NCBI RefSeq assembly: GCF_002777255.1
Contig: NZ_CP017634.1
Span: forward strand, 3,980,903 to 4,044,902
Direction: 5' to 3'
Length of the DNA stretch: 64,000 nucleotides
Source: Candidatus Formimonas warabiya
GTDB taxonomy: Bacteria > Bacillota > Dehalobacteriia > Dehalobacteriales > Dehalobacteriaceae
This document shows positions 1-11,385 of this stretch, piece by piece. How positions within the stretch are numbered: the first letter of the stretch is position 1; each line of letters begins with the position of its first letter. A program made the translations under genes and the position numbers. The notes beneath the pieces were generated by a model. It was not told the origin of the DNA. It saw nothing but the letters and a program-made list of their open reading frames with translations, and searched no databases.

Positions 1-341
1 GAACCAAGAAACTGTTGGAAACAACAGAAAGGGCATCTTTGCTGGTACGCGATGAAATAAAAGAAAGATACAGCTTGATCAAACTGAAAGTTCATGACGA
101 TATTTTGGAAATCGAGTCCCATGCTCCGGAAATCGGCAGAATTTATGAAGAGATTCCGGTGTTTTTGGAGGGGGAACCTACAGAGATCGTGTTTAATTCC
201 CGCTATTTGATGGATGCGCTCAAAGCTGTAGATGCAGAAGAAATTTACCTGGAGCTCATCGGTCCCTTAAGTCCCGGCATTATCCGGACGGTGGAAAATG
301 AAGAATACATTTATTTAATTTTGCCGGTCCGAACATCATAA
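1..341 (+). CDS. dnaN: DNA polymerase III beta subunit (sliding clamp), C-terminal part
   Basis: The clamp encircles DNA and tethers the replicative polymerase. Only the last ~112 codons are in the window, and the reading frame begins at base 3. The sequence shows the third clamp domain: RASLLVRDE, then FNSRYLMDAL, and the family-typical C-terminal end YLILPVR that forms part of the client-binding pocket. The gene continues off the left edge, so no start can be chosen. recF follows after about 20 bases, which is the usual Bacillota dnaN-recF order near the chromosomal origin. The identification rests on the C-terminal motif and on context. Confidence 0.93.
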   Translation, partial: TKKLLETTERASLLVRDEIKERYSLIKLKVHDDILEIESHAPEIGRIYEEIPVFLEGEPTEIVFNSRYLMDALKAVDAEEIYLELIGPLSPGIIRTVENEEYIYLILPVRTS

Positions 342-360
342 ATATAGTGGAGTGTTTTTC

Positions 361-1476
361 TTGAACTTAAGCAAGCTGGTGCTGAAAAATTTCCGCAATT
401 ACGGCACGAAAGAAATTGATTTTCACCCCCTGGTTAATGTCATTACCGGGTTAAATGCCCAAGGAAAATCAAATCTTTTGGAAGCGATCGGCTATCTGAG
501 CACCCTTTCTTCCTTTAGAGGGGCGAAAGATCTGGATATGGTCAGGTGGGGTTGCCCGTATTTTTTTCTGGAAGGGTTGATCAAAAAAAATACGGGTGAT
601 TATACGATTTCTCTGGGGTACAATTTAGAAAATAAGAAATTGCTCAAGGTCAATGGGAGTGCGCGAAAAAAATTCAATGAGGTTTTGGGTATTCTCAATA
701 GTGTGGTTTTTTCCCCGGAAGACTTGAATATTGTCAAATTAGGCCCGGCGGCGAGACGGAAATATTTAGATGGAGAAATGATGCAATTATTCCCCACCTA
801 TTATTTTACTTTGATGCAATATCAAAAAATTATCCAGCAAAGAAATAACCTGCTTAAAGAAATTCGGGAGAAAAAGCAGCAGGAAGAAATGCTGGACATT
901 TGGGATGAACAATTAGGGGAAAACGGGGCCAAAATTATCAAGAAAAGATTGGAGGTTCTTCAGAAACTTGCTCCTTTAGCCCGGTTAACCCACCGGAAAA
1001 TTACCGAGGGAGAAGAAGAACTGGAAATAACCTATGAAAGTGTGGATCAGGAAGAAATCTTAAAAAAAATTACCTGGGAAAAAATTAAAGAAATTTTACA
1101 TACTATGATCAGGGAAAATAGAAAAAATGAAATTATCAAAGGTGTCTCCCTGTTTGGGCCCCATCGGGATGATTTAAAATTGATGGTCAATGGCATCGAT
1201 GTAAGAAAGTTTGGTTCTCAGGGACAACAAAGAACGACGGCCTTATCCTTAAAAATGGCAGAACTGGAATTAATGAAATCGGAAACAGGAGAATATCCCA
1301 TTTTGCTGCTGGATGATGTGATGTCGGAATTGGATGAAAAAAGAAGAAGTCACCTGATTGCCATGATGGGGGATAAAATTCAAACTTTTATTACCACCAC
1401 GGATATGGCTTTTCATTTTCGGGAAGGCCAGGTGATGAAAGTATTCCAGGGTGAGATCAAATATTTGAATGTATAG
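361..1476 (+). CDS. recF: DNA replication and repair protein RecF
   Basis: RecF is an SMC-like ATPase that helps load RecA at single-strand gaps. Walker A is visible as GLNAQGKSN near residue 30, after the typical N-terminal LKNFRNY. The signature and Walker B region is LLLDDVMSELDEKRR near the C-terminus. I prefer the TTG at 361 because GGAG lies 6-9 bases upstream; a GTG at 352 would add three residues but overlaps that ribosome site. The protein of about 371 residues is normal for the family. It sits in the dnaN-recF-remB-gyrB cluster and is probably co-transcribed with dnaN. Confidence 0.95.
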   Translation: MNLSKLVLKNFRNYGTKEIDFHPLVNVITGLNAQGKSNLLEAIGYLSTLSSFRGAKDLDMVRWGCPYFFLEGLIKKNTGDYTISLGYNLENKKLLKVNGSARKKFNEVLGILNSVVFSPEDLNIVKLGPAARRKYLDGEMMQLFPTYYFTLMQYQKIIQQRNNLLKEIREKKQQEEMLDIWDEQLGENGAKIIKKRLEVLQKLAPLARLTHRKITEGEEELEITYESVDQEEILKKITWEKIKEILHTMIRENRKNEIIKGVSLFGPHRDDLKLMVNGIDVRKFGSQGQQRTTALSLKMAELELMKSETGEYPILLLDDVMSELDEKRRSHLIAMMGDKIQTFITTTDMAFHFREGQVMKVFQGEIKYLNV

Positions 1477-1485
1477 GTGAGAGCC

Positions 1486-1728
1486 ATGTTTGTGCATATT
1501 GGAAAAGAAAAGATGATCCATATTAAGGACATTATTTTAATCTTGGACTATGAGAAAATTAAAAATTCTCCCATATCCCAAAAATTTTTAAAAAGTTGTT
1601 GGGAAAAGGGATCTGTGGATAAAGAATCCGCTGAGGAGCAAAATGCCAAATCCGTGATTGTCACGGCAAAAAAATTATATTATTCACCTATTGCTGTCTC
1701 TACGCTATCGAAAAGGACTTTGGAATAA
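1486..1728 (+). CDS. remB: RemB/YaaB-type regulator (DUF370)
   Basis: This 80-residue protein begins MFVHIGKEKMIHIKDIILILD and matches the YaaB/RemB family. In Bacillus subtilis, Rem proteins are DNA-binding activators of extracellular matrix genes. The ATG at 1486 follows GGTGAG at the recF stop; an earlier in-frame start at 1477 would overlap this site. Position between recF and gyrB is the same as in Bacillus, which strongly supports the call. The C-terminal half, ending in a TAKKLYYSP-like stretch, is typical. It is the last gene before a terminator, so it likely ends the dnaN-recF transcript. Confidence 0.88.
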   Translation: MFVHIGKEKMIHIKDIILILDYEKIKNSPISQKFLKSCWEKGSVDKESAEEQNAKSVIVTAKKLYYSPIAVSTLSKRTLE

Positions 1729-1796
1729 TTTTTATTCAGACAAATTCTTCCGGCATTATGGTGGATGCGACAAAAATGGATACTTTTTGACCCTGT

Positions 1797-1822
1797 AAAA
1801 AAGCCCCTCTGGGCTTTTTTAA
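1797..1822 (+). terminator. Rho-independent terminator after remB
   Basis: AGCCC - CTCT - GGGCT stem-loop, preceded by an A-run and followed by six T. It ends the dnaN-recF-remB transcript and separates it from the gyrB promoter. Confidence 0.8.
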
Positions 1823-1941
1823 GTGTTTTAGAAACGAGGAAACTTGGCTGGCATTTTTTCTCTGAAATGGTAAGGAATTAGCCTTCTTTACTATATCTAG
1901 TGATAAAATTTACAAAATGATGCATACTATACAATATTTAC

Positions 1942-1970
1942 TTGTGATCTTAGACCTAATCAGGTATAAT
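1942..1970 (+). promoter_or_regulatory. Predicted sigma-A promoter of gyrB
   Basis: TTGTGA (1942-1947), a 17-base spacer and a perfect TATAAT (1965-1970), about 48 bases before the gyrB start. Confidence 0.75.
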
Positions 1971-1975
1971 TGTAA

Positions 1976-3928
<1,953 letters not shown>

Positions 3929-3943
3929 AAAAAGCAAAAGGGC

Positions 3944-3958
3944 TTTTCGGGATCCGGG
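3944..3958 (-). repeat. Copy of dispersed CGGATCCCGAAAA motif
   Basis: Read on the minus strand this is CCCGGATCCCGAAAA, followed by GCCC and a T-run. The same 13-base core recurs at 24559 and 63055 next to terminator-like hairpins. It lies in the 93-base gyrB-gyrA gap, beside a near-palindrome (3953-3972) that could form a hairpin. Confidence 0.45.
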
Positions 3959-4021
3959 AACCGGTTTCCGGGAAAGACAAGAATCAACACCGGTTGGTTA
4001 ATATTGGAATGAGGTGGAATA

Positions 4022-6463
4022 ATGGAGTCATCTTTTACTCATGGAAAAATACTTCCTTTAGGCATAGAAGACGAAATGAAAAAATCTTATATTGACTATG
4101 CGATGAGTGTAATCGTAGGACGAGCTTTGCCCGATGTGCGGGACGGCTTAAAACCTGTGCACCGGAGAATCTTGTATTCTATGTATGAAAGAGGCGTAAC
4201 TCCGGATAAGCCCCACAAAAAGTCTGCCCGTATCGTGGGAGACGTCCTGGGTAAATATCACCCCCATGGCGATACCGCAGTTTATGATTCTGTGGTTCGT
4301 ATGGCCCAGGATTTTTCCATTCGCTATCCCCTGATTGACGGTCATGGCAATTTCGGTTCTATAGACGGGGATTCGGCCGCGGCCATGCGCTATACGGAAG
4401 TCCGCCTGTCCAAATTTGCCATGGAAATGATGTCCGATATTAATAAAGAAACCGTGGACTTCAGCCCAAATTATGATGGAACCGAGGAGGAGCCCGTTGT
4501 TTTGCCCTCCCGGGTGCCCAATCTGCTCGTAAACGGATCCTCCGGGATCGCGGTGGGGATGGCGACCAACATTCCCCCTCATAATTTAGGGGAAGTCATT
4601 GATGGTGTGATTAAACTGATTGAGGATCCTGAAGTGGATATTTCCCATTTAATGACCATTATTAAAGGGCCTGACTTTCCTACCGGGGCCTTGATTATGG
4701 GGAGGGACGGCATTCGGGAGGCCTACGCCACAGGGCGGGGTTCCGTAAAAATGCGGGCCAGAGCCAATATCGAACAGATGAATAACGGCAAACAGCGCAT
4801 TATTGTCACGGAAATTCCTTATCAGGTGAACAAGGCCCGGCTCATAGAAAAAATTGCGGAACTGGTGCGAGATAAAAAAGTTGACGGTATTGTGGACCTG
4901 CGCGATGAGTCGGACCGGACCGGCATGCGTATTGTCATCGAATTAAGGCGGGACGTCAATGCCCGGGTGATTTTAAACCAATTATATAAGCATACCCAGC
5001 TGCAAGACACCTTTGGCGTGATTACTTTAGCCTTAGTGGACGGTCAGCCCAGGATTTTAAATCTGAAACAAGTTTTGAATCATTATCTGGAACACCAAAA
5101 GGACGTCATTGTGCGCAGGACCCGGTTTGATCTGGCCAAAGCCGAAGCCCGGGCCCATATTGTGGAAGGATTAAAGATCGCTCTGGATCACATTGATGCG
5201 GTCATTTCCACGATCCGGGAATCTAAAAATACGGAAATTGCCCGGGAACGCCTGATGGAAAGATTCGGACTTAGCGATAAGCAGGCCCAAGCGATTTTGG
5301 AAATGCGCTTCCGTGCTTTAACAGGCCTGGAGCGGCAAAAGCTGGACGACGAATACCGGGATTTAATTAAAACCATTGCTTATTTGACCGATGTTTTGAA
5401 AAATGAAAAACTGGTCCTGCACATTATCAAACAGGAACTTTTGGCCATGCGGGATAAATATGGGGATCCCCGCAGAACCCAAATTGTGAAAGATGACAGC
5501 GACTTTAATGAAGAAGATTTAATTGCGGAAGAAGACATGGTGATTACCATTACCAATAATGGCTATATTAAACGGCTCAATACCAATACTTATCGCAGCC
5601 AAAAAAGAGGCGGCCGGGGAATTACGGCGATGGCGACCAAAGAGGAGGATTTTGTCGAACACCTCTTTATTACCACGACCCATCATTATTTAATGTTTTT
5701 TACCAATAAAGGAAAAACGTACCGGCTGAAAGTCCATGAAATTCCTGAGGCAGGGCGGACCGCCAAAGGAACGGCACTGGTCAATTTGCTTTATATTTCG
5801 GGAGAAGAAACGGTAAACACCGTGATTCCTGTCAAAGAGTACAGCGAAGATTTATTTTTGTTTATGGCCACCCGCAAGGGCATCGTGAAAAAGAGTGTCT
5901 TAAGCGAATATGATTCTTCCAGAAAAGATGGGATTATTGCCATCAGTCTAGATGAAAATGATGAATTGATCGGCGTAAAACTGACCGGCGGGGCGGAAGA
6001 GATTATTTTAGGCACGAGAAACGGTAAGGCGATCCGGTTCAGTGAAGAAGAAGTGAGAGGAATGGGGCGTACCGCCCGGGGCGTGAAGGGAATTAACCTG
6101 GATGAGGAAGACTGGGTGGTCAGTATGGATTCTGTCACCGAAGGCGGAGAGCTGATGGTGATATCGGAAAACGGTTTCGGCAAAAGAACCCTGCTGGATG
6201 AATACGGCCGGCAAAGCCGGGGAGGAAAAGGGCTGCTGACCATGAAGGTGATCCCCAAAATCGGACAGATGGTTGCCATTAAAGTGGTCAAACCCGGCGA
6301 TGAGCTGATGATTATTACCAAGGAAGGAATCATTATCCGCATCAATGTGGAAGATACCTCGGTGATGGGCAGAAACACCCAGGGAGTTACTTTAATGAGG
6401 CTGCAGCCCAATGATCATGTGGTAGCGGTGGCCAAGGTAGTTTCCAAAGATGACGAAGTATAA
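4022..6463 (+). CDS. gyrA: DNA gyrase subunit A
   Basis: GyrA is the DNA-cleaving subunit of gyrase. The catalytic tyrosine is Y124 in [13 protein letters not shown]. The GyrA box is SQKRGGRGI at the start of the C-terminal beta-pinwheel, whose repeated ITNNGYIKR-like blades are evident. The quinolone-determining region reads [13 protein letters not shown], so the position equal to E. coli Ser83 is Thr85, while the Asp87 equivalent is kept. The length of 813 residues is normal. The ATG at 4022 follows GAGGTGG. It probably shares the gyrB transcript. Confidence 0.97.
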   Translation: MESSFTHGKILPLGIEDEMKKSYIDYAMSVIVGRALPDVRDGLKPVHRRILYSMYERGVTPDKPHKKSARIVGDVLGKYHPHGDTAVYDSVVRMAQDFSIRYPLIDGHGNFGSIDGDSAAAMRYTEVRLSKFAMEMMSDINKETVDFSPNYDGTEEEPVVLPSRVPNLLVNGSSGIAVGMATNIPPHNLGEVIDGVIKLIEDPEVDISHLMTIIKGPDFPTGALIMGRDGIREAYATGRGSVKMRARANIEQMNNGKQRIIVTEIPYQVNKARLIEKIAELVRDKKVDGIVDLRDESDRTGMRIVIELRRDVNARVILNQLYKHTQLQDTFGVITLALVDGQPRILNLKQVLNHYLEHQKDVIVRRTRFDLAKAEARAHIVEGLKIALDHIDAVISTIRESKNTEIARERLMERFGLSDKQAQAILEMRFRALTGLERQKLDDEYRDLIKTIAYLTDVLKNEKLVLHIIKQELLAMRDKYGDPRRTQIVKDDSDFNEEDLIAEEDMVITITNNGYIKRLNTNTYRSQKRGGRGITAMATKEEDFVEHLFITTTHHYLMFFTNKGKTYRLKVHEIPEAGRTAKGTALVNLLYISGEETVNTVIPVKEYSEDLFLFMATRKGIVKKSVLSEYDSSRKDGIIAISLDENDELIGVKLTGGAEEIILGTRNGKAIRFSEEEVRGMGRTARGVKGINLDEEDWVVSMDSVTEGGELMVISENGFGKRTLLDEYGRQSRGGKGLLTMKVIPKIGQMVAIKVVKPGDELMIITKEGIIIRINVEDTSVMGRNTQGVTLMRLQPNDHVVAVAKVVSKDDEV

Positions 6464-6470
6464 GGATCCC

Positions 6471-6499
6471 TTTACAAAATGAAAGAAACATCATATAGT
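6471..6499 (+). promoter_or_regulatory. Predicted sigma-A promoter of pdxST
   Basis: TTTACA (6471-6476), a 17-base spacer and TATAGT (6494-6499), 52 bases before the pdxS start. No separate terminator is seen after gyrA, so some read-through is possible. Confidence 0.6.
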
Positions 6500-6551
6500 A
6501 GTGAAAAAAATACGACAGTATTTTGGGGAATTTTTCAGGGGGTAGGATGAG

Positions 6552-7436
6552 ATGACAGCAACAGGTACTTGGACGGTAAAAAAAGGTTTGGCAGAAATGC
6601 TCAAGGGTGGCGTAATCATGGATGTGACCACGCCGGAGCAAGCAAAGATTGCCGAAGAAGCGGGAGCTTGCGCCGTAATGGCATTGGAACGGGTGCCTGC
6701 AGATATCAGGGCTGCCGGCGGCGTGGCCCGGATGGCAGACCCCACGGTAATAGTAAGGATTCTGGATGCTGTAACCATTCCCGTGATGGCGAAAGCCCGG
6801 ATCGGTCATTTCGTGGAAGCACAAATTTTAGAAGCCCTGGGCATTGATTATATTGATGAGAGCGAAGTTTTAACACCGGCGGATGATAAGTATCATATCA
6901 ACAAGCATGATTTTAAAGTGCCCTTTGTGTGCGGGTGCCGTAATTTAGGGGAAGCCCTGCGCCGCATTGGGGAAGGTGCCGCCATGATCCGGACCAAAGG
7001 AGAACCGGGCACGGGAAATGTGGTGGAAGCGGTGAAACATATGCGCCAGGTGATGGGAGAAATCCGCTGGCTGCAAAATCTTCCCGCGGATGAATTGATG
7101 ACGGCGGCAAAAAATCTGGGGGCGCCTTATGATTTGGTGGTGGAAGTCCATGAGACGGGAAAATTGCCCGTGGTGAATTTTGCTGCCGGTGGCGTGGCCA
7201 CGCCGGCTGATGCTGCTTTAATGATGCAGTTAGGATCGGACGGGGTTTTTGTGGGATCGGGAATCTTTAAATCCGGCGATCCGAAAGCGCGGGCCAAGGC
7301 AATCGTGGCTGCCGTGACCCATTTTCGTGATCCCCTTGTCTTGGCCGAAGTCTCCAAAGATTTAGGAGAACCGATGGTAGGCATTGAGATTTCCACTTTG
7401 CCGGTTTCGGAAAGAATGCAGGAACGGGGCTGGTAG
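6552..7436 (+). CDS. pdxS: Pyridoxal 5'-phosphate synthase, lyase subunit PdxS
   Basis: PdxS forms PLP from ribose 5-phosphate, glyceraldehyde 3-phosphate and ammonia supplied by PdxT, as a 12+12 complex. The protein has 294 residues, the family length. The imine-forming lysine is K81 in [10 protein letters not shown]. Other family blocks are [32 protein letters not shown] and the phosphate-binding [16 protein letters not shown]. The ATG at 6552 is preceded by AGGGGGTAGGATGAG. pdxT follows ten bases downstream, giving the usual two-gene operon. Confidence 0.97.
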   Translation: MTATGTWTVKKGLAEMLKGGVIMDVTTPEQAKIAEEAGACAVMALERVPADIRAAGGVARMADPTVIVRILDAVTIPVMAKARIGHFVEAQILEALGIDYIDESEVLTPADDKYHINKHDFKVPFVCGCRNLGEALRRIGEGAAMIRTKGEPGTGNVVEAVKHMRQVMGEIRWLQNLPADELMTAAKNLGAPYDLVVEVHETGKLPVVNFAAGGVATPADAALMMQLGSDGVFVGSGIFKSGDPKARAKAIVAAVTHFRDPLVLAEVSKDLGEPMVGIEISTLPVSERMQERGW

Positions 7437-7446
7437 GAGGATTAAC

Positions 7447-8034
7447 ATGCAAATCGGCGTATTGGCCCTGCAGGGAGCTTTTGCAGAACATCGACGCATT
7501 CTCTCCCAATGTGGTGTGGAGGCGGTATTGATTCGCAAGCCCGGAGAGATGAAAAAGATCGATGGCTTGATTATTCCGGGCGGAGAAAGCACCACCATTG
7601 GTAAATTAATGCGGGATTATCATTTAGACACAGCCATTTTAGAAAAGACCCGGGAAGGAATGCCGGTTTTCGGCACCTGTGCCGGCCTGATCATGCTGGC
7701 CAAGGATATTTCCGGCCGTGATCAGTTTAGCCTGGGCTTAATGGATATTAAGGTGAAGAGAAACGGGTTTGGCCGCCAGGTGGATAGTTTTGAAGCAGAT
7801 TTGCACATCGACGCTTTGGGGAAGGCTCCCTTTCACGGGGTGTTTATCAGAGCCCCCTATGTGGAATCGGTTAAGCCGAATGTGGGTATTTTAGCGCACC
7901 ATGAAGGAAAAATTGTCATGGTACGACAGGGAAACTTCCTGGGTGCCGCATTTCATCCGGAATTAACGGATGATTTAAGGGTTCACTTATATTTTAAACA
8001 AATGATTGAGGATGCGAAAAATGCCATCGCCTAG
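7447..8034 (+). CDS. pdxT: Pyridoxal 5'-phosphate synthase, glutaminase subunit PdxT
   Basis: PdxT hydrolyses glutamine and channels ammonia to PdxS. The product is 195 residues. It shows the class I glutaminase nucleophile C78 in FGTCAGLIML, the PGGESTTIGKL oxyanion loop and the His-Glu pair in AAFHPELTDD. The ATG at 7447 follows AGGAGG by six bases. A longer reading from 7384 would overlap pdxS and is not needed. It is co-transcribed with pdxS. Confidence 0.96.
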   Translation: MQIGVLALQGAFAEHRRILSQCGVEAVLIRKPGEMKKIDGLIIPGGESTTIGKLMRDYHLDTAILEKTREGMPVFGTCAGLIMLAKDISGRDQFSLGLMDIKVKRNGFGRQVDSFEADLHIDALGKAPFHGVFIRAPYVESVKPNVGILAHHEGKIVMVRQGNFLGAAFHPELTDDLRVHLYFKQMIEDAKNAIA

Positions 8035-8302
8035 CCCTGGGAAAAAACCCAAAACAAAATCTTGCCTTACCATAGCGGGGTCTGCACCCGGGAAACTGTC
8101 TCCATAGCGTAAAAGAGCAGGCTGATGTTTCCTTTTGGGGAGCAGAGGTCCGTTTTTTTAGAAAAAGAAGATGCATTTGGGTAAAAAGATGGTAAACTAA
8201 TAAGGGATTGGAAAGGATTTTGCATCGTCCGCCTTAGGGTAATAATCCAGATACAATTTGGAAAAAATATACTTGTGGGAAGCGGCTAAGGGGGTTGTAA
8301 AC
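8035..8302. other. Intergenic region between pdxT and serS
   Basis: This 268-base gap contains a direct repeat of CCATAGCG (about 8075 and 8103) but no recognisable riboswitch. I looked for the T-box AGGGTGG core expected of a serine-tRNA-sensing leader before serS and did not find it. No convincing promoter or terminator was identified. Confidence 0.4.
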
Positions 8303-9574
8303 ATGTTGGATTTGAAATTTGTCCGGAGCAATCCGGAAAAAGTAGAACAGGCTTTGAAAAATCGCGGGGGGAAAATCAACTTAAATAATTTTCTCCAGAT
8401 GGAAACGGAACGCCGGGACCTTTTAGTAAAGGTGGAACAAATGAAGGCGGAAAGAAATGCTGTTTCTCAGGAGATTGGCAAAGCAAAAAAAGCGGGCCAG
8501 GATGCGGAAGAAAAAGTTTTGGAAATGCGCAAGCTAGGCGATGAAATCAAAGATTTGGACGACCGCTTAAAGGAAATTGAAACCGGGTTGCAAAAGGAAC
8601 TGCTCACCATTCCCAATATTCCCCACCCGTCTGTGCCCGTGGGATTATCCGATGAGGAAAACAGGGAAATAAGAAAATGGGGAGATCCCCCCCAATTCGC
8701 TTTTGAGCCCAAGGCACATTGGGAATTGGGAGAAAAGTTGGGTATTTTGGATTTTGAGCGGGGAGCGAAGGTGACCGGGGCCCGATTTACCTTTTATAAG
8801 GGACTGGGTGCCCGTTTAGAAAGGGCTTTAATCAATTTCTTCTTAGATTTACATACGGAAAAACATGGTTATACGGAGTTTTTCCCGCCTTTTATGGTGA
8901 ACCGGGACAGTATGATTGGAACCGGCCAACTGCCCAAATTTGAAGAAGAGGCTTTCAAAGTGGAAAAGACGGATTATTTCCTCATTCCTACGGCAGAAGT
9001 GCCTGTGACCAATCTTTACCGGGAAGAGATCATGGACGGCAATCTGTTGCCTGTTTATCATTGCGCCTATAGTGCTTGTTTCCGGGCAGAAGCCGGAGCG
9101 GCTGGCCGGGATACCAGAGGACTGATCCGCCAGCACCAGTTTAATAAAGTGGAACTGGTGAAGTTTTCTCTGCCGGAAGCATCTTATGATGAGCTGGAAA
9201 AGCTGACCAATGATGCGGAAGATGTTTTAAAGGAATTGGGGTTGGCCTACCGGGTTGTGGCCCTGTCTACAGGGGATTTAGGCTTTTCCTCCGCAAAAAC
9301 CTATGATTTGGAAGTGTGGCTGCCCAGTTTTAATTGTTACAGGGAAATATCATCCTGCAGCAATTTTGAAGATTATCAGGCCCGGCGGGCGAATATCCGA
9401 TTTCGCCGGGATGCCAAGGCGAAACCGGAGTTTGTGCATACGCTGAATGGATCAGGTGTGGCCGTGGGGAGAACGGTGGCAGCCATTTTGGAGAATTACC
9501 AGCAGGAAGACGGGAGTGTGCAGGTCCCGGCGGTGCTGCAAAAGTATATGGGGGGAATTGAGGTCATAAAATAA
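8303..9574 (+). CDS. serS: Seryl-tRNA synthetase
   Basis: SerRS charges tRNA-Ser. It is a class II synthetase with an N-terminal coiled-coil arm, seen here as the charged heptad-like stretch from about residue 30 to 105. Catalytic motifs follow: the TAEVP serine-binding loop ([12 protein letters not shown]), motif 2 in [22 protein letters not shown], and motif 3 in [19 protein letters not shown]. The ATG at 8303 gives the standard N-terminus [12 protein letters not shown] and follows AAGGGGG; an upstream ATG at 8258 adds unconserved residues. The length is 423. Two serine tRNAs lie just downstream. Confidence 0.96.
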   Translation: MLDLKFVRSNPEKVEQALKNRGGKINLNNFLQMETERRDLLVKVEQMKAERNAVSQEIGKAKKAGQDAEEKVLEMRKLGDEIKDLDDRLKEIETGLQKELLTIPNIPHPSVPVGLSDEENREIRKWGDPPQFAFEPKAHWELGEKLGILDFERGAKVTGARFTFYKGLGARLERALINFFLDLHTEKHGYTEFFPPFMVNRDSMIGTGQLPKFEEEAFKVEKTDYFLIPTAEVPVTNLYREEIMDGNLLPVYHCAYSACFRAEAGAAGRDTRGLIRQHQFNKVELVKFSLPEASYDELEKLTNDAEDVLKELGLAYRVVALSTGDLGFSSAKTYDLEVWLPSFNCYREISSCSNFEDYQARRANIRFRRDAKAKPEFVHTLNGSGVAVGRTVAAILENYQQEDGSVQVPAVLQKYMGGIEVIK

Positions 9575-9597
9575 GAGAAAAAATATACCCAAAACCC

Positions 9598-9626
9598 TTG
9601 ACCCATAGAACAGGTTATGTTATCAT
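9598..9626 (+). promoter_or_regulatory. Predicted promoter of tRNA-Arg(TCG)
   Basis: TTGACC, a 17-base spacer and TATCAT, ending 17 bases before the tRNA. Confidence 0.65.
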
Positions 9627-9643
9627 TACAAAGCTGTTGACGC

Positions 9644-9720
9644 GCGCCCATAGCTCAGCCGGATAGAGTGACAGACTTCGAATCTGGAGGTCGCAGGTTC
9701 GAATCCTGCTGGGCGCGCCA
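9644..9720 (+). tRNA. tRNA-Arg, anticodon TCG
   Basis: The acceptor arm GCGCCCA pairs with TGGGCGC, followed by G and an encoded CCA. The anticodon loop is CTTCGAA, giving TCG. The T arm is GCAGG-TTCGAAT-CCTGC. The top pair of the anticodon stem is a mismatch. Confidence 0.93.
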
Positions 9721-9761
9721 TATTACCACCCAGATAGATTTTTTTGGTAACCTTGCTCTGG

Positions 9762-9790
9762 TTGACAAGGAAAAACCCATATGCTATAGT
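9762..9790 (+). promoter_or_regulatory. Predicted promoter of the tRNA-Ser/Arg cluster
   Basis: TTGACA (9762-9767), a 17-base spacer and TATAGT (9785-9790), 37 bases before tRNA-Ser(TGA). Confidence 0.75.
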
Positions 9791-9827
9791 AGAGAATGTA
9801 CCCTAATTCCGAGCTAATGTTCGGTGA

Positions 9828-9918
9828 GGAGGGGTGTCTGAGCGGTTTAAGGAGGCGGTCTTGAAAACCGTTGAGCCTGCTAAGGGTTCCGTGGGTTCGA
9901 ATCCCACCCCCTCCGCCA
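9828..9918 (+). tRNA. tRNA-Ser, anticodon TGA
   Basis: Class II tRNA of 91 bases with a long variable arm. The anticodon loop is CTTGAAA within GCGGT/ACCGT, giving TGA. The acceptor GGAGGGG pairs with CCCCTCC, and CCA is encoded. Confidence 0.95.
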
Positions 9919-10031
9919 TTACTAGATGCATGAGACTAGAAGCAAGACTTAAAAAAATAGATTTTAGGCATTTGTTACGATGCAGGCAGGTGGGAAAGTT
10001 TTCTGGCATCTAGCATCTTGCCTCTTGATAT

Positions 10032-10126
10032 GGAGAGATGGCCGAGTAGGTCGAAGGCGCTCGCCTGCTAAGCGAGTATACGGGCTAAAACCTGTATCGC
10101 GGGTTCGAATCCCGCTCTCTCCGCCA
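10032..10126 (+). tRNA. tRNA-Ser, anticodon GCT
   Basis: Class II tRNA with a long variable arm. The anticodon loop CTGCTAA gives GCT. The acceptor GGAGAGA pairs with TCTCTCC, and CCA is encoded. Confidence 0.95.
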
Positions 10127-10131
10127 TATAT

Positions 10132-10208
10132 GCGCCCGTAGCTCAGTTGGATAGAGTGTTTGACTACGAATCAAAAGGTCGTGAGTTCGAATCTCGCCGG
10201 GCGCACCA
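10132..10208 (+). tRNA. tRNA-Arg, anticodon ACG
   Basis: The acceptor GCGCCCG pairs with CGGGCGC. The anticodon loop CTACGAA gives ACG, whose wobble A is the substrate of the TadA deaminase encoded just downstream. CCA is encoded. Confidence 0.95.
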
Positions 10209-10234
10209 TTTTTTTTTGGATATTTTTATTTTTT

Positions 10235-10311
10235 GCGCCCGTAGCTCAGGTGGAAAGAGCAGCGGTTTCCTAAACCGCGTGCCGGTGGTTCGAGTCCTCC
10301 CGGGCGCACCA
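10235..10311 (+). tRNA. tRNA-Arg, anticodon CCT
   Basis: The acceptor GCGCCCG pairs with CGGGCGC. The anticodon loop TTCCTAA gives CCT. CCA is encoded. It lies 24 bases before tadA. Confidence 0.94.
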
Positions 10312-10334
10312 CTCAATTTTTATGTGGTGAGGCC

Positions 10335-10781
10335 ATGATTGATCGGATCTATATGAAAGAAGCGCTGATGGAAGCGGAAAAAGCATATGCAAAAGGCGAA
10401 GTCCCCATCGGGGCTGTTCTTGTTTTTGGGGGAAAAATAATCGCCCGGGCCCATAATCTGAAGGAAGAAAGAAAAGATCCTACGGCGCATGCAGAAATTT
10501 TAGCGGTAAAAGAGGCGGCCGCAAGCCTGCATAATTGGAGACTGAACGGCAGCAGCATTTATGTGACCGTAGAGCCTTGCCCTATGTGTGCCGGGGCCTT
10601 GGTTCAAGCCCGCGTAAGCACATTGATTTTCGGCGCTTGGGATAGCAAGGCCGGAGCAGCAGGATCCCTGGTAAATTTGACCCAGTTTCCTCAATTTAAC
10701 CACCGCATGGAGGTATATGGAGGAATTATGGAGGACGAATGTAAGGCCATTATGCAGCGTTTCTTTGAAAAGCGAAGATAA
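10335..10781 (+). CDS. tadA: tRNA-specific adenosine deaminase TadA
   Basis: TadA converts wobble adenosine 34 of tRNA-Arg(ACG) to inosine. The zinc-dependent cytidine-deaminase fold is shown by the HAE motif (H52, catalytic E54 in PTAHAEILAV) and by C82 and C85 in EPCPMCAGAL. The 148-residue length is normal. The ATG at 10335 follows GGTGAGG. Its substrate tRNA-Arg(ACG) is encoded about 130 bases upstream, so enzyme and substrate may share a transcript. In Bacillus the SRP RNA and dnaX come next; here they are displaced by about 13 kb. Confidence 0.95.
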   Translation: MIDRIYMKEALMEAEKAYAKGEVPIGAVLVFGGKIIARAHNLKEERKDPTAHAEILAVKEAAASLHNWRLNGSSIYVTVEPCPMCAGALVQARVSTLIFGAWDSKAGAAGSLVNLTQFPQFNHRMEVYGGIMEDECKAIMQRFFEKRR

Positions 10782-10804
10782 AAAACATCTATTTTTCCAT
10801 GAAT

Positions 10805-10833
10805 AAGCGCGGCCTTTTCAGGACGCGCTTTTT
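10805..10833 (+). terminator. Terminator after tadA
   Basis: AAGCGCG stem pairing with CGCGCTT around a 12-base loop, followed by TTT. Confidence 0.7.
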
Positions 10834-10856
10834 GCATACTTCAAGCACCGGCTTCT

Positions 10857-11186
10857 TTAGTCTTGAATAATTTCTGCCGCACCGGACTGCTCCATGATAT
10901 TTCTGACGATATCGGTGTTGTGTTTGGGCGTTTTTACCGCCACAAGGATCCCTTCCTTACCCTTTAATCCTTTGATTCCCTCTGCAAAAGCACCAATTTC
11001 CCACAAGCCATCCCGTTCTGTTTTAATGAAGGAGACTTCCTCTGCTGCCTGCTCCGGGCGGCTCCATTTCTCTTCCTCCCCCATATTGCTGATGATCATA
11101 TCCCTACGGTCAAACCCTATTTTTTTCAAAGAATCCACAAGAAAACCTACCTGATCCTGGGTGGGTATTCTGGCAATTAGTCTCAT
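10857..11186 (-). CDS. Hypothetical protein, 109 residues
   Basis: I do not recognise the family. The protein begins MRLIARIPTQDQ and is soluble, with no signal or membrane segment. It is acidic in its centre (SNMGEEEKWSRPEQAAEE) and ends EQSGAAEIIQD. The N-terminal half looks like a small alpha/beta domain (DQVGFLVDSLKKIGFDRRDMII), similar in style to short stress-protein domains, but I cannot assign it. The ATG at 11186 is preceded by GGAGGTG on the minus strand, a strong ribosome site that supports translation. It is convergent with tadA and divergent from the histidine kinase gene. Confidence 0.6.
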   Translation of the reverse strand: MRLIARIPTQDQVGFLVDSLKKIGFDRRDMIISNMGEEEKWSRPEQAAEEVSFIKTERDGLWEIGAFAEGIKGLKGKEGILVAVKTPKHNTDIVRNIMEQSGAAEIIQD

Positions 11187-11385
11187 TTGATTCACCTCCA
11201 TCACTATTATAACCAGGGGATCCATTTATCATTTAAGAAAAATAGCATCTGACCGGGGCGCACTTTTCTTTCTGAAAAGTCCCTGAATGTCCTAAATGGC
11301 AGCATATCCCAGAGGAGTTCCTTGTTTTTCCAAGAATAAATAAGAGTCAATTCAATAAGGAACAAAATTTGGGGGGCCGGCGTGA

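Noticed and set aside
8035-8302. T-box riboswitch before serS
   Set aside because: The AGGGTGG antiterminator core and the specifier-loop layout are not present.
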